This document shows positions 48,534 to 57,986 of a stretch of DNA of 64,000 nucleotides, one piece after another; position 1 is the stretch's first letter, and every line of letters starts with the position of its first letter. The notes beneath the pieces were generated by a model that ran no database searches, had not been told where the DNA came from, and was given only the letters and a program-made list of their open reading frames with translations. The stretch spans positions 51,790 to 115,789 of the forward strand of contig JBOHME010000002.1 of the NCBI GenBank assembly GCA_050729795.1, read 5' to 3'. The translations under genes were made by a program, and so were the position numbers. This stretch comes from AP-15 sp050729795. Lineage in GTDB: Bacteria > Pseudomonadota > Alphaproteobacteria > ATCC43930 > CGMCC-115725.

Positions 48534-49490
48534 TCAAACCCTCCACCCAGCCAGCCTAGACGCGCCGGCTGCGCATTCCAAGATTTTTTTGACCCTGCGA
48601 GCCCGGCGCGACCCGGCCGGCTGGCCCCGGTACGCGAGAACGCAGCGCTCGACACCGGCGAGATCGCGCTCGATGGCATCGATGACCAGCCCCTGCGCCG
48701 CGATGATCGCGGCGGTCGCGGCTGGGGCGCTGCCGGTTTCGACCGCCAGCATCCCGCCGGGCATCAACAGCGCAGGTGCCTGGCGGGTGATGATCCGGTA
48801 GGCAGCGAGGCCGTCTTCGCCGCCATCGAGTGCGCGCCGCGGATCGTAACGGGCAACCTCCACCGGCAACCCGGCGAGTGCCCCGCTAGCAATATAGGGC
48901 GGGTTCGCGACGATCGCGGCAAACTGCCCCGAGATTGCCGCACCCCAGTTACCGACCAGGAAGCGGGCGCGGTCGGCGAGGCCGAGCGCTACAGCGTTGC
49001 GCCGGGCGGTGGCCACCGCCCCAAAAGCGATATCGACCCCAAAGCCGTATGCGGCACGGTATTCGGACAACAATGCCAGCAGCAGACTGCCTGTTCCGGT
49101 GCCGAGGTCAAGAAAGCGATAGGCGGCGCCGCGATCATCGAGCCGGGCGAGCACCGCCTCGATCAGGGTCTCGCTCTCCGGCCGCGGATCGAGCGTGTCC
49201 TCCGACAGCGCAAAGCTCAATCCCCAGAACTCGCGCCGGCCGAGTATCCGGCTGAAAGGTTCACCCTCGATCATGCGCCGGAGCGCTTGCTGCAGCCCTT
49301 CCGCCTCCCTTGGTTCGAGCTCTCGCTCCGGATGGGCCAGCAGCGTCGCCGCCGGGCAATCCAGCACGCCGCAGATCAGGCGGCGCGCGCGGCGCCGCGG
49401 CTCGGCGAAACCGGCGGCCGACAATACCGCCGCTGCCTGGGCCAGGAACGCGCCGACACTCCGCGCTGCTGCCACCTGCGCCCTTATCAC
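48534..49490 (-). CDS. prmC: Release factor glutamine N5-methyltransferase
   Basis: The 318-residue enzyme methylates the Gln of the GGQ motif in release factors using S-adenosylmethionine. The SAM site DLGTGTG (128-134) and the catalytic NPPY (196-199) are clear, after an N-terminal helical RF-binding domain. Its start overlaps the stop of prfA (ATGA), the gene for one of its substrates, so both are made together. Confidence 0.93.
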   Translation of the reverse strand: MIRAQVAAARSVGAFLAQAAAVLSAAGFAEPRRRARRLICGVLDCPAATLLAHPERELEPREAEGLQQALRRMIEGEPFSRILGRREFWGLSFALSEDTLDPRPESETLIEAVLARLDDRGAAYRFLDLGTGTGSLLLALLSEYRAAYGFGVDIAFGAVATARRNAVALGLADRARFLVGNWGAAISGQFAAIVANPPYIASGALAGLPVEVARYDPRRALDGGEDGLAAYRIITRQAPALLMPGGMLAVETGSAPAATAAIIAAQGLVIDAIERDLAGVERCVLAYRGQPAGSRRARRVKKILECAAGASRLAGWRV

Positions 49491-50563
49491 TCGGCCGCGG
49501 CGAGGCGCGCGGCATGATCTTCGGCGAGGATCGCATCGATGATCTCGTCGAGTGCTTCGCCGCTCATCACCTTGTCGAGCTTGTAGAGCGTCAGGTTGAT
49601 CCGATGGTCGGTCACCCGGCCTTGCGGGAAATTATAGGTGCGGATGCGCTCCGAGCGGTCGCCGCTGCCGACCTGGCTCTTGCGCTCGGCCGCACGGGCA
49701 TTGTCGCGCGCCTGCCGTTCCATCTCATAGAGCCGCGAGCGCAATACCTTCAGTGCCCGCGCCTTGTTCTTGTGCTGCGATTTCTCGTCCTGCTGGATCA
49801 CGACAAGCCCCGTCGGCAAATGCGTGATCCGCACCGCGCTGTCGGTGGTGTTGACCGACTGGCCGCCGGGGCCGCTCGCCCGAAACACATCGATGCGCAA
49901 ATCCTTGTCGTCGATGCTGACATCGACCTCCTCGGCTTCGGGCAACACCGCGACCGTGGCGGCGGAGGTGTGAATGCGGCCGCTGGCCTCGGTCTCGGGC
50001 ACGCGTTGCACGCGATGCACACCCGATTCGAACTTCAGCCGGGCAAAGACATCCCGCCCGCTGATCGAGGCGCTCGCCTCCTTGCAGCCGCCGAGCCCGG
50101 TCTCCGACAGATCGAGCAGCTCGAAGCGCCAGCCGCGCAGCACGGCATAGCGCTGATACATGCGCAACAGCTCGGCCGCAAACAACGCCGCCTCCTCGCC
50201 GCCGGTGCCGGCCCGCACTTCGAGAATGGCGTTGCGCGCGTCGTCTTCGTCCTTGGGCAGCAGCGACAGCTTGACCCGCAATTCGAGCGCGGGAAGCCGC
50301 TCGCGCAGAGCCTGCTGTTCCTCCTCGGCGAGCGCCTTCAATTCCGGATCGTCGCCGGCATTTGCGAGATCCGCCGCAGCGTCGAGCTCGGAGAGCACCC
50401 GCCGCCATGCCGCGATGCTGTCCACGATCGGTGACAGATTGCTGTATTCCTTAGATAATTTGGCAAAATCGGCACCGCTGAGACCAACCCCGGCGAGCGC
50501 GTCACGCAGTTCGTCGTGGCGGCGGACGAGCCGGTCGAGGCGCGACCCGAGCACGGCGTCCAT
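49487..50563 (-). CDS. prfA: Peptide chain release factor 1
   Basis: RF1 reads UAA and UAG and triggers peptide release. The 358-residue protein has the GGQ motif (233-235), whose Gln is the PrmC target, and a Pro-x-Thr stop-recognition motif (PET, 189-191, in RVPETEASGRIH). Length and domain order are normal. It starts eight bases after hisS. Confidence 0.95.
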   Translation of the reverse strand: MDAVLGSRLDRLVRRHDELRDALAGVGLSGADFAKLSKEYSNLSPIVDSIAAWRRVLSELDAAADLANAGDDPELKALAEEEQQALRERLPALELRVKLSLLPKDEDDARNAILEVRAGTGGEEAALFAAELLRMYQRYAVLRGWRFELLDLSETGLGGCKEASASISGRDVFARLKFESGVHRVQRVPETEASGRIHTSAATVAVLPEAEEVDVSIDDKDLRIDVFRASGPGGQSVNTTDSAVRITHLPTGLVVIQQDEKSQHKNKARALKVLRSRLYEMERQARDNARAAERKSQVGSGDRSERIRTYNFPQGRVTDHRINLTLYKLDKVMSGEALDEIIDAILAEDHAARLAAAE

Positions 50564-50571
50564 CGCGGCCC

Positions 50572-51831
50572 TCAGGTGTAAAGCGCGGCGAGACGGGCTC
50601 GCAACGCGCCGAGCGCCGGATCCATCGGCACTTCAGTCTCTTCACCTGAATCGAGATCGCGAAGCTTGACGAGATTGCGGGACCGCTCGTCCTCGCCGAT
50701 CAGCACGGCGGCCCGCGCTTTGAGGCGATTGGCGTGCCGCATCCGGCGTGAAAGGTTGCCCGAGTAGGTCAGCTCGACATGGCAGTGATTGTTCCGCAAG
50801 GTTTCGGCGATCGTCAGCGCCATCGGCTCTCCCTCGGCGCCGATCGGGATGACGACGACCGGGCGCGTCGGCGCCGGCGGTTCGGCGATCATCAGCGCCA
50901 GGCGTTCGATGCCGGCCGCCCAGCCAATCCCCGGCATCGAGGGTCCGCCGAGCAATTCCATCAGCCCGTCGTAGCGCCCGCCGGCGAGGACCGTGCCCTG
51001 CGCGCCGAGATCGGTGGTGACGAACTCGAACACTGTGTGGGTGTAGTAGTCGAGCCCCCGCACGAGGCGCGGGTTGAGCCGGGGTGTGATGCCAATCTGG
51101 CCGAGCCCGTCCTGCACCCGCCGGAAAAAGTCGCGCGACGTGGTGTTCAGATAGTCGCCGAATGGCGGCGCATCGGCGTTGATCAGCAAATCGCCCGGGT
51201 CTTTCGAATCGAGGATGCGCAACGGGTTGGTGTCGAGCCGTCGGCGGCTGTCCTCGGACAATTCGGATTTGAGCGACGAAAAATAATCGACCAGCGCCGC
51301 ACGATAGGCCGCCCGGCTTTCAGGATCGCCGAGCGTGTTCAGCTCCAGGACCACACGCTCGCCGATCCCCAGCGCGCCGAGGATCCGGCTACCGAGCGCG
51401 ATGATCTCGATATCGGCTTGCGGCTGCGCCACGCCCAGCAATTCGACATCGATCTGGTGAAACTGCCGAAACCGTCCTTTTTGCGGCCGCTCGTAGCGAA
51501 ACATCGGCCCGCTGCAGAAGAATTTGAGCGGTGTCGATTGGGTGAGGCCGTTTGACAATACCGCGCGCACGATCCCGGCCGTCGCCTCGGGTCGCAGCGT
51601 CACCTCCTCGCCGCCGCGGTCGGTGAAGGTGTACATCTCCTTCGACACGATGTCGCTGGTCTCGCCGATCGGGCGTGAGAAGACCTCGGTGAACTCGAAA
51701 ATCGGTGTCGCAATCTCGACAAACCCGTAAAGTCCGGCGAGTGCGCGCGCGGTCTCGCTGACCCGCCGATGGCGTCGTGCCGCCTCCGGCAGCAGGTCCT
51801 GGGTGCCACGTGCCGGCTGCAAGGATCGCAT
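50572..51831 (-). CDS. hisS: Histidyl-tRNA synthetase
   Basis: The 419-residue class II synthetase has motif 1 near ATPIFEFTEVF, motif 2 FRYERPQKGRFRQFHQID, the histidine-specific RGLDYYTHTVFEF and AGGRYDGL, and motif 3 GIGWAAGIERL. A C-terminal anticodon domain (RPVVVIPIG) follows. It is the first gene of the hisS-prfA-prmC run. Confidence 0.95.
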   Translation of the reverse strand: MRSLQPARGTQDLLPEAARRHRRVSETARALAGLYGFVEIATPIFEFTEVFSRPIGETSDIVSKEMYTFTDRGGEEVTLRPEATAGIVRAVLSNGLTQSTPLKFFCSGPMFRYERPQKGRFRQFHQIDVELLGVAQPQADIEIIALGSRILGALGIGERVVLELNTLGDPESRAAYRAALVDYFSSLKSELSEDSRRRLDTNPLRILDSKDPGDLLINADAPPFGDYLNTTSRDFFRRVQDGLGQIGITPRLNPRLVRGLDYYTHTVFEFVTTDLGAQGTVLAGGRYDGLMELLGGPSMPGIGWAAGIERLALMIAEPPAPTRPVVVIPIGAEGEPMALTIAETLRNNHCHVELTYSGNLSRRMRHANRLKARAAVLIGEDERSRNLVKLRDLDSGEETEVPMDPALGALRARLAALYT

Positions 51832-52022
51832 CGCTCTTTCTCCGGGCTCGGCGCACTATAGCGAAGCAGCCGCAATCTAGGGAATTCGGATAAAGTGCGG
51901 TGCGGCGTCCGCCGCCTCGAGGTCCGGCGCAGCGGAGCCGCGCGGCCGCCATTTGCGAACCGGCATGCTCTGGCCGGCGTAGCGCTCATCTGCGCCGTGG
52001 CGCCCATCCGCAGCGTGCCGAT

Positions 52023-52051
52023 TTGACTTTCGCGGTTCCGACCCCTATCTT
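52023..52051 (+). promoter_or_regulatory. Promoter of rpmJ
   Basis: TTGACT (52023-52028) and TATCTT (52046-52051) are 17 bases apart, a good sigma-70 match, ending 23 bases before the rpmJ ATG. It is the only strong promoter in the hisS-rpmJ interval; a clear hisS promoter was not found. Confidence 0.75.
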
Positions 52052-52074
52052 CCGCGCCCACTGAGGAGCCACCG

Positions 52075-52200
52075 ATGAAGATCGTCAATTCTTTGAAGTC
52101 ATTGAAGAAACGCGACAAGAATTGCCGCGTCGTGCGGCGCAAGGGCCGCGTCTACATCATCAACAAGGCCAATCCCCGTTACAAGGCGCGCCAGGGCTGA
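52075..52200 (+). CDS. rpmJ: Ribosomal protein L36
   Basis: The 41-residue product (MKIVNSLKSLKKRDKNCRVV...YKARQG) is the short alphaproteobacterial L36. It lacks the four zinc ligands of the C+ type (one Cys only), so it is zinc-independent. GAGGAG precedes the ATG by six bases, and a good promoter lies just upstream. It is divergent from hisS. Confidence 0.95.
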   Translation: MKIVNSLKSLKKRDKNCRVVRRKGRVYIINKANPRYKARQG

Positions 52201-52248
52201 CCGCGGAAGGACCGACTGCGGCAGGGGCGCCGCCGGGCCCGCAAGCCG

Positions 52249-53736
52249 ATGAAGATGCCCGCCCCAGACGCTGCGGTATTGCAGCGCCGTGCCGAGATCA
52301 TCGAGGCGCTGCGGCGGATCGTCCCGGGCGAAGCTGTCATCGTGTCCGAGGCCGAACGCCGCGCCTATGAGAGCGACGGGCTGACCGCCTATCACCAGCC
52401 GCCGATGGTCGTCGTGCTGCCGTCTCGGGTCGAGGAGGTGGCGGCGGTCCTGCGCTACTGCAGCGAACTGGGCGTCAAGGTGGTGCCGCGCGGCGCCGGC
52501 ACCTCGCTCTCCGGCGGTGCCTTGCCGTTGGCCGACGGCGTGCTGCTCGGCATGGCCAAATTCAATCGCATCCTCGACATCGATTACGATAATCGCTGTG
52601 TCACCGCCCAACCCGGGGTCACCAATCTGGCATTGACGCAGGCGGTCGAGCAGGCCGGGTTTTATTACGCCCCCGACCCGTCGAGCCAGATCGCCTGCAC
52701 GATCGGCGGCAATGTCGCGGAAAATTCGGGCGGTGTGCACTGCCTCAAATACGGCCTGACCACCAACAACATTCTCGGCATCGAGATGGTGCTGATCGAC
52801 GGCGAGGTGATCCGGCTCGGCGGCAAGCATTTCGATGCCGACGGCTACGACCTCTTGGGTGTGATGACCGGGTCGGAAGGGCTGCTCGGAATCGTTACCG
52901 AGGTCACCGTGCGCATTCTGCCAAAGCCGGCTGCGGCGCGCGCCTTGCTGATCGGCTTTGCGAGCGCCGAGGACGCCGGCAGCTGTGTCGCCGCGATCAT
53001 CGCCGCCGGCATCATTACGGGCGGCATGGAGATGATGGACCGGCCGGCGATCCATGCCGCGGAAGCGTTTGTCAAGGCCGGCTATCCGCTCGACGTCGAG
53101 GCCCTCTTGATCGTCGAGCTCGACGGCGCGCCGGCCGAGATCGATTATCTGATCGGCAGGGTCGACGCGCTCGCCCGCGGGCATCGGGCGATGACGATCC
53201 GGGCGAGCCGAGACGACGCCGAGCGCCTCGCCTTCTGGTCGGGTCGCAAGGCCGCCTTTCCGGCGGTCGGGCGCATCTCACCCGATTATTTTTGCATGGA
53301 CGGCACAATCCCGCGCGCCCGCCTGGCCGAAGTCCTGACCCGGATGCGCAGCCTCTCCGACCGTTACGGCCTCGGTGTCGCCAATGTGTTTCACGCCGGT
53401 GACGGCAACCTGCATCCGCTGATCCTCTACGACGCCAACCAGCCGGGCGAGATCGAACGGGCCGAGGAATTCGGCGCCGACATCCTGCGGCTTTGCGTCG
53501 AGGTCGGCGGGGTGCTGACCGGCGAGCATGGGGTGGGCGTCGAAAAGCGCGATCTGATGGGCACGATGTTTACCGAGATCGATCTTGCGCACCAGCAGCG
53601 CCTCAAATGCGCCTTTGACCCCGGCGGCCTCCTCAACCCTGGCAAAGTCTTCCCGCAATTGCATCGCTGTGCCGAGCTCGGCCGCCTCCACGTGCGTGCC
53701 GGCCGCCTCCCTTTCCCCGGCCTGCCTCGCTTCTGA
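52249..53736 (+). CDS. glcD: Glycolate oxidase subunit GlcD (FAD-linked)
   Basis: The 495-residue catalytic subunit oxidises glycolate to glyoxylate with FAD. The PCMH-type FAD domain shows VVPRGAGTSLSGGALP, CTIGGNVAENSGG and GVMTGSEGLLGIVTEV; the C-terminal domain has VANVFHAGDGNLHPLI and LTGEHGVGVEKRDLM. It lies 48 bases after rpmJ, followed by glcE and glcF, the standard order. The last 30 residues look like a lineage-specific tail. Confidence 0.93.
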   Translation: MKMPAPDAAVLQRRAEIIEALRRIVPGEAVIVSEAERRAYESDGLTAYHQPPMVVVLPSRVEEVAAVLRYCSELGVKVVPRGAGTSLSGGALPLADGVLLGMAKFNRILDIDYDNRCVTAQPGVTNLALTQAVEQAGFYYAPDPSSQIACTIGGNVAENSGGVHCLKYGLTTNNILGIEMVLIDGEVIRLGGKHFDADGYDLLGVMTGSEGLLGIVTEVTVRILPKPAAARALLIGFASAEDAGSCVAAIIAAGIITGGMEMMDRPAIHAAEAFVKAGYPLDVEALLIVELDGAPAEIDYLIGRVDALARGHRAMTIRASRDDAERLAFWSGRKAAFPAVGRISPDYFCMDGTIPRARLAEVLTRMRSLSDRYGLGVANVFHAGDGNLHPLILYDANQPGEIERAEEFGADILRLCVEVGGVLTGEHGVGVEKRDLMGTMFTEIDLAHQQRLKCAFDPGGLLNPGKVFPQLHRCAELGRLHVRAGRLPFPGLPRF

Positions 53737-53833
53737 CACTCGGGGTCGTTGATGAGCGGCGCCAAGCGATGCCGCAGTCGGGTCAGATCGCCGGAAGATT
53801 GCTTCGCCGTGTCCGCGATGACATCGTGCCGGT

Positions 53834-55081
53834 GTGGCACGGTTTTCACCAGCTGATCTCGATGAATTGCGCGATGCGATCGCCGAGGCGCTCGCCGCCG
53901 AGGAGCCGCTCGAGCTGGTCGCCGGCGGCACCAAGCCCGGGCTGGGCCGCCCGCTGCAACTGCCGCGCACGCTCGATCTGTCGCATCTCTCGGGCATCCG
54001 CGACTACCAGCCGAGCGAACTGGTCCTGACCGCGGCGGCGGCGACCCCGCTCGCCGAGATCGAAGCCGCATTGGCGGGGAAGCGGCAGATGCTCGCCTTC
54101 GAGCCACCCGATTGGGGCAGGCTGCACGGGCTCACGACATCCGAGGCAGCCCGGCGCACGCTCGGCGGCGTGCTCGCCTGCAACCTTTCGGGTCCGCGGC
54201 GGATCAAGGCGGGTGCGGCGCGCGACCATTTTCTCGGATTTCGCGGTGTCAGCGGCCGCGGTGAGATCTTCAAATCGGGTGGCAAGGTGGTCAAAAACGT
54301 GACCGGCTACGATCTCTCAAAGCTGATGGCCGGCTCCTACGGCACGCTCGCCGCGCTTGAGGAGATCACAGTCAGGGTGCTGCCGCAGCCCGAACATACC
54401 CTGACCGTCCTGTTGGGCGGCCTCGACCCGAATTCGGCAATGCGAGCAATGCGCCAGGCGCTCAATTCGCCGCACGAGGTCTCGGCCGCGACCTATCTGC
54501 CCTCCGGTTCGGCGCTGTCCGGCTGCACGCAGGCGGTCGCCTTGCGCCTCGAAGGTCCCGAACCTTCGGTCGCGTTCCGTCGCGAGCGGCTGCTGGCGGA
54601 GCTCGCCACCGGCAGCAAGGCCGCTGTGGTCGAAGGGGAGGCGTCGACGGCATTCTGGCGGGCGATCGGTGATGTCGAGCCGTTTGCAGACCTTCCCGAT
54701 CATGTCGTGTGGCGGGTCTCGCTCGCTCCGTCGCGCGGTGCCGAGTTCGCCACCGCGATCGCCAGCCGGCTCGACGCTGTCTGGTATCTCGATTGGGGCG
54801 GCGGTCTCGTCTGGGTCGCGGTGCCGTCTGCCGAGGACGGTCGTGCTGGGATGCCCGCTGCCGCGGACGGGGGCGCCGCGGTGATCCGCGCTGTTCTCCA
54901 CGCTCCCGACGGCCGTGGCACCGGGCATGCCACATTGGTCAGGGGTCCGCCGGCGCTCCGCCGCACGACCCCGGTGTTCGAGCCGCAACCACGGGCGCTC
55001 GCAGCGCTCGAAACCCGCGTCAAGGCCGCGTTCGACCCACGTCGCATCCTGAACCCGGGCCGTCTCGGTGCGGAAGGCTGA
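53834..55081 (+). CDS. glcE: Glycolate oxidase subunit GlcE
   Basis: The 415-residue FAD-binding partner of GlcD has LVAGGTKPGLGRP, RRTLGGVLACNLSGPRR and KSGGKVVKNVTGYDLSKLMAGS, all typical of GlcE. The start is a GTG at 53834 without an obvious ribosome site. Its C-terminus (FDPRRILNPGRL) closes the FAD-oxidase fold. glcF starts four bases after its stop. Confidence 0.9.
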   Translation: MARFSPADLDELRDAIAEALAAEEPLELVAGGTKPGLGRPLQLPRTLDLSHLSGIRDYQPSELVLTAAAATPLAEIEAALAGKRQMLAFEPPDWGRLHGLTTSEAARRTLGGVLACNLSGPRRIKAGAARDHFLGFRGVSGRGEIFKSGGKVVKNVTGYDLSKLMAGSYGTLAALEEITVRVLPQPEHTLTVLLGGLDPNSAMRAMRQALNSPHEVSAATYLPSGSALSGCTQAVALRLEGPEPSVAFRRERLLAELATGSKAAVVEGEASTAFWRAIGDVEPFADLPDHVVWRVSLAPSRGAEFATAIASRLDAVWYLDWGGGLVWVAVPSAEDGRAGMPAAADGGAAVIRAVLHAPDGRGTGHATLVRGPPALRRTTPVFEPQPRALAALETRVKAAFDPRRILNPGRLGAEG

Positions 55082-55085
55082 GACC

Positions 55086-56405
55086 GTGCGCACCGATTTC
55101 ACAGCGGAGCAGCTCGCCGACCCGGACACCGCGCAATCCGAAAAGATCTTGCGTACCTGCACCCATTGCGGGTTCTGCACCGCCACCTGTCCGACCTACG
55201 TGCTGCTTGGCGACGAGCTCGACAGCCCGCGCGGCCGCATCTACCTGATCAAGGACATGCTCGCCAGCCAAAAGCCGCCGGACGCCGGTACGGTCAAGCA
55301 CATCGACCGCTGCCTGTCCTGTCTCTCATGCATGACGACCTGCCCGTCCGGGGTCAATTACATGCACCTCGTCGATCACGCGCGGCGCTGGATCGAGACG
55401 AAATATCGCCGGCCGCGTGGCGAGCGGGCGTTGCGCCAGATGCTCGGGACGGTGCTGACACGGCCCGCATTGTTCCGGCTGGCTCTGCGCGGCGCCAACC
55501 TCGCCAGGCCGTTCGCACGGTTTCTGCCGGAGCGGCTTGCACCGTTGCTGGCGCTGGCGCCGAGCGCGATCCCGGCCGCGTCGCCAACCGACCGGCGGCG
55601 CGTCTTTGCGTCCACGAGTGAGCGCCGGATGCGGGTCGCGCTGCTCGCCGGCTGCGCCCAGCGGGTGCTGGCGCCCGAGATCAACGAGGCGACGATCCGG
55701 CTGCTGACCCGCCATGGCTGCGAAGTCGTCGTGCCGCCCGGCAGCGGCTGCTGCGGGTCGCTGGCTCACCATCTCGGTCAGGAAGAAGCCGCGCTCGCCT
55801 TCGCCCGCGCCGATATCGATGCTTGGGAGCGCGTGCGGCGCGCGGGCGGGCTCGATGCGGTCGTGGTCAATGCGTCGGGTTGCGGCACGACGGTCAAGGA
55901 TTACGGGTTCATGCTGCGCGAGGACCCGGCTTATGCCGAGAAGGCGGCCCGGATCTCGGCGCTTGCGCGCGACGTGACCGAGCTCATCGACATGCTCGGC
56001 TTGCAGGAGCCGATCCCGGAGGTCGCCGCGCTCGGCCGCCGCGTCGCCTATCACTCGGCCTGCTCGATGCAGCATGGCCAGCGGCTTGATGCGCTGCCCA
56101 AAACGCTGCTGGCGCGCGCGGGGTTCACCGCGATCGAAGTACCGGAAGGGCACCTCTGCTGCGGCTCGGCCGGAACCTACAACCTGCTGCAGCCGAAAAT
56201 CGCCGCGTCGCTGCGGCAACGCAAGCTCGCCAACATCGCCGCGACCGGACCCGATCTCGTCGCCACCGGCAATATCGGCTGCATCACCCAGCTCGCTGCG
56301 GGGCTTGCCGTGCCGATCGTGCACACGGTCGAGCTGCTCGACTGGGCCACCGGCGGTCCGGTGCCGCAGCGGCTCGCCGCCATCAGCCGGCGCGCCGGCG
56401 GGTGA
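55086..56405 (+). CDS. glcF: Glycolate oxidase iron-sulfur subunit GlcF
   Basis: The 439-residue subunit carries two 4Fe-4S motifs (CTHCGFCTATCP and CLSCLSCMTTCP) and two CCG domains (GCCGSLAHHLG, CCGSAGTYN), moving electrons from GlcDE to the membrane quinone pool. GTG 55086 gives the usual N-terminus (RTDFTAEQLADPD); the upstream GTG at 55068 overlaps glcE. Its 3' end overlaps the convergent membrane-protein gene by 23 bases. Confidence 0.93.
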   Translation: MRTDFTAEQLADPDTAQSEKILRTCTHCGFCTATCPTYVLLGDELDSPRGRIYLIKDMLASQKPPDAGTVKHIDRCLSCLSCMTTCPSGVNYMHLVDHARRWIETKYRRPRGERALRQMLGTVLTRPALFRLALRGANLARPFARFLPERLAPLLALAPSAIPAASPTDRRRVFASTSERRMRVALLAGCAQRVLAPEINEATIRLLTRHGCEVVVPPGSGCCGSLAHHLGQEEAALAFARADIDAWERVRRAGGLDAVVVNASGCGTTVKDYGFMLREDPAYAEKAARISALARDVTELIDMLGLQEPIPEVAALGRRVAYHSACSMQHGQRLDALPKTLLARAGFTAIEVPEGHLCCGSAGTYNLLQPKIAASLRQRKLANIAATGPDLVATGNIGCITQLAAGLAVPIVHTVELLDWATGGPVPQRLAAISRRAGG

Positions 56406-57069
56406 GGGCCGGGATCAGCAGAGACAGAGCGAGCATCGCGGCACCGATCGCCGCTGGTGCGACCCAGTCGGCGCCGCTGAGCATCGCCCGCTCGCCCGCC
56501 GCGCCGAAATCGACATAGGCGATGGTCATTGGCAGCTGGCCAACCAGCGACCCGAAGGCGTAGGGCGCGAGTCGCATCCGGGTCAGGCCAAGGCCGTAAT
56601 TGCCAAGGCTGTGCGGCATCACCGGGATCAGCCGAAGCAGTGCCACCGCGCGCCAGCCGCCGCGTTCGACACGATCGAGCACGGCCCGCACGCGCCGATT
56701 GCGATCGAGATAGAACAACTCTGAGTTGAGGTAGCGCGCAACGAGAAAACCGGCGACTGCTCCGGCGACGCTGCCGGCCGCGGCCCAGCAGACGCCCGCC
56801 GCCATGCCAAACAGCAGTCCCGCCAGAACCGCGAGCAGGGTGCGCGGGACGAACAGCAGGCTGGCGGCGATGTGAATCGCGATATAGATCAGCGGGGCGG
56901 CGGGGTAGCGGCCGATCGCCGCGGCGGTCGTCGCCGGATCGAGCGCGCCGCGCCAATGCCAGGTGGCAGCGACGCCGGCCATCAGGATTCCGAGTGCGAC
57001 GAGCCTGATCGCCTGCCGCCGCCCGCGCGGTGATTTTGCCACAGTGCTCGGATCGCCGGTCATCGCCAC
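56383..57069 (-). CDS. TVP38/TMEM64-family (DedA-like) membrane protein
   Basis: The 228-residue protein has about five membrane helices and the family core FVPRTLLAVLAGLLFG, AGSVAGAVAGFLVARYL, LLRLIPVMPHSLGNYGLGLT and PYAFGSLVGQLPMT. DedA/VTT-domain proteins act as lipid scramblases or transporters. It overlaps the family 2 glycosyltransferase gene by 10 bases, suggesting one transcript and possibly a shared role with lipid-linked sugars. Confidence 0.88.
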   Translation of the reverse strand: MAMTGDPSTVAKSPRGRRQAIRLVALGILMAGVAATWHWRGALDPATTAAAIGRYPAAPLIYIAIHIAASLLFVPRTLLAVLAGLLFGMAAGVCWAAAGSVAGAVAGFLVARYLNSELFYLDRNRRVRAVLDRVERGGWRAVALLRLIPVMPHSLGNYGLGLTRMRLAPYAFGSLVGQLPMTIAYVDFGAAGERAMLSGADWVAPAAIGAAMLALSLLIPALTRRRAG

Positions 57070-57833
57070 GCCGAAACCGGCGGCAAGGCGGGCTCGTCGG
57101 TCATCATCCCTTCCGCTTCGGTCGATGCCCGATCAAGAAGAACCGGCCGTGCGCTGCGGCGCTGCAGCCACAGCACGCCAAAAAGATCGACAATCCCGAC
57201 ACCGAGGCGGTCGAGCACTCCGTAATTCGAAACCCCGCCGCCACGCGGCCGGTGATTGACCGGGACGGACAGCACCGTGCCGCCCGCGCGCAGCACCAGG
57301 GCCGGCAAAAACCGGTGCATGTGGTCGAAATCAGGCAGATCGAGAAACAGCGCGCGTGGAAACAGCTTCAGCCCGCAGCCGGTGTCCGGGGTGGCATCGC
57401 CGAGGAGCCGTGCCCTGATCCGGTTGGCGATCCGTGACGCGGCCCGCTTCGACCATCGGTCCTGCCGATTGCGCCGGTGCCCGGCGATCAGCAGCGGCGG
57501 GCTTGCCGGAGCGTCGCGCGTCAGCCGCCACAATTGCGGCAGATCGGCAGGGTCGTTCTGGCCATCGCCATCGAGGGTGGCGATCCATTCGGCACGAGCG
57601 GCCCGAACCCCGGTACGAATTGCCGCACTTTGCCCGCAGCTTCGCGCGTGGCGCAACAGGCGCAGCCTCGGTCCAAGGCGTCGCAGCACCGCAGCCGTCG
57701 CATCGGTGCTGCCGTCATCGACATAGATGATCTCGTACGAGACCAGCCCATCGAGGGCGGTTTCGATTTCTGTCACCAGCGGTGCGATGTTTTCGGCTTC
57801 GTTTCTGACCGGGACGACCACCGAAAGATCCAT
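57060..57833 (-). CDS. Family 2 glycosyltransferase (dolichyl-phosphate-mannose synthase-like)
   Basis: The 257-residue GT-A enzyme starts LSVVVPVRNEAENI and has YEIIYVDDGSTDAT, the metal site TLDGDGQNDP, and CGLKLFPRALF. It likely transfers a sugar to a polyprenyl phosphate. Only one weak hydrophobic stretch (GIVDLFGVLWL) is near the C-terminus, so it is peripheral. It is followed by the overlapping TVP38-type gene. Confidence 0.88.
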   Translation of the reverse strand: MDLSVVVPVRNEAENIAPLVTEIETALDGLVSYEIIYVDDGSTDATAAVLRRLGPRLRLLRHARSCGQSAAIRTGVRAARAEWIATLDGDGQNDPADLPQLWRLTRDAPASPPLLIAGHRRNRQDRWSKRAASRIANRIRARLLGDATPDTGCGLKLFPRALFLDLPDFDHMHRFLPALVLRAGGTVLSVPVNHRPRGGGVSNYGVLDRLGVGIVDLFGVLWLQRRSARPVLLDRASTEAEGMMTDEPALPPVSAWR

Positions 57834-57953
57834 GATGTCGATACCCGAAGGCTAGGCCTGACCAGATAGTGGAAATTGCTGAATCGCCGCGTCACAACGG
57901 GTCGCGCCTTTAACATGTTCCACATTTCGAGACAAATCACCTGTCGCAAACCA

Positions 57954-57975
57954 CTCGCCGGCGATCGCCGGTGAG
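57954..57975 (-). terminator. Hairpin downstream of clcA
   Basis: CTCGCCGGCGA-TCGCCGGTGAG is an inverted repeat with 11-bp arms and one mismatch (G-U in RNA), starting 11 bases after the clcA stop. On the minus strand it is followed by TGGTTTGC, a poor T-run, so termination may need Rho. The gap 57834-57986 holds no gene. Confidence 0.5.
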
Positions 57976-57986
57976 AGGTGTCGGCA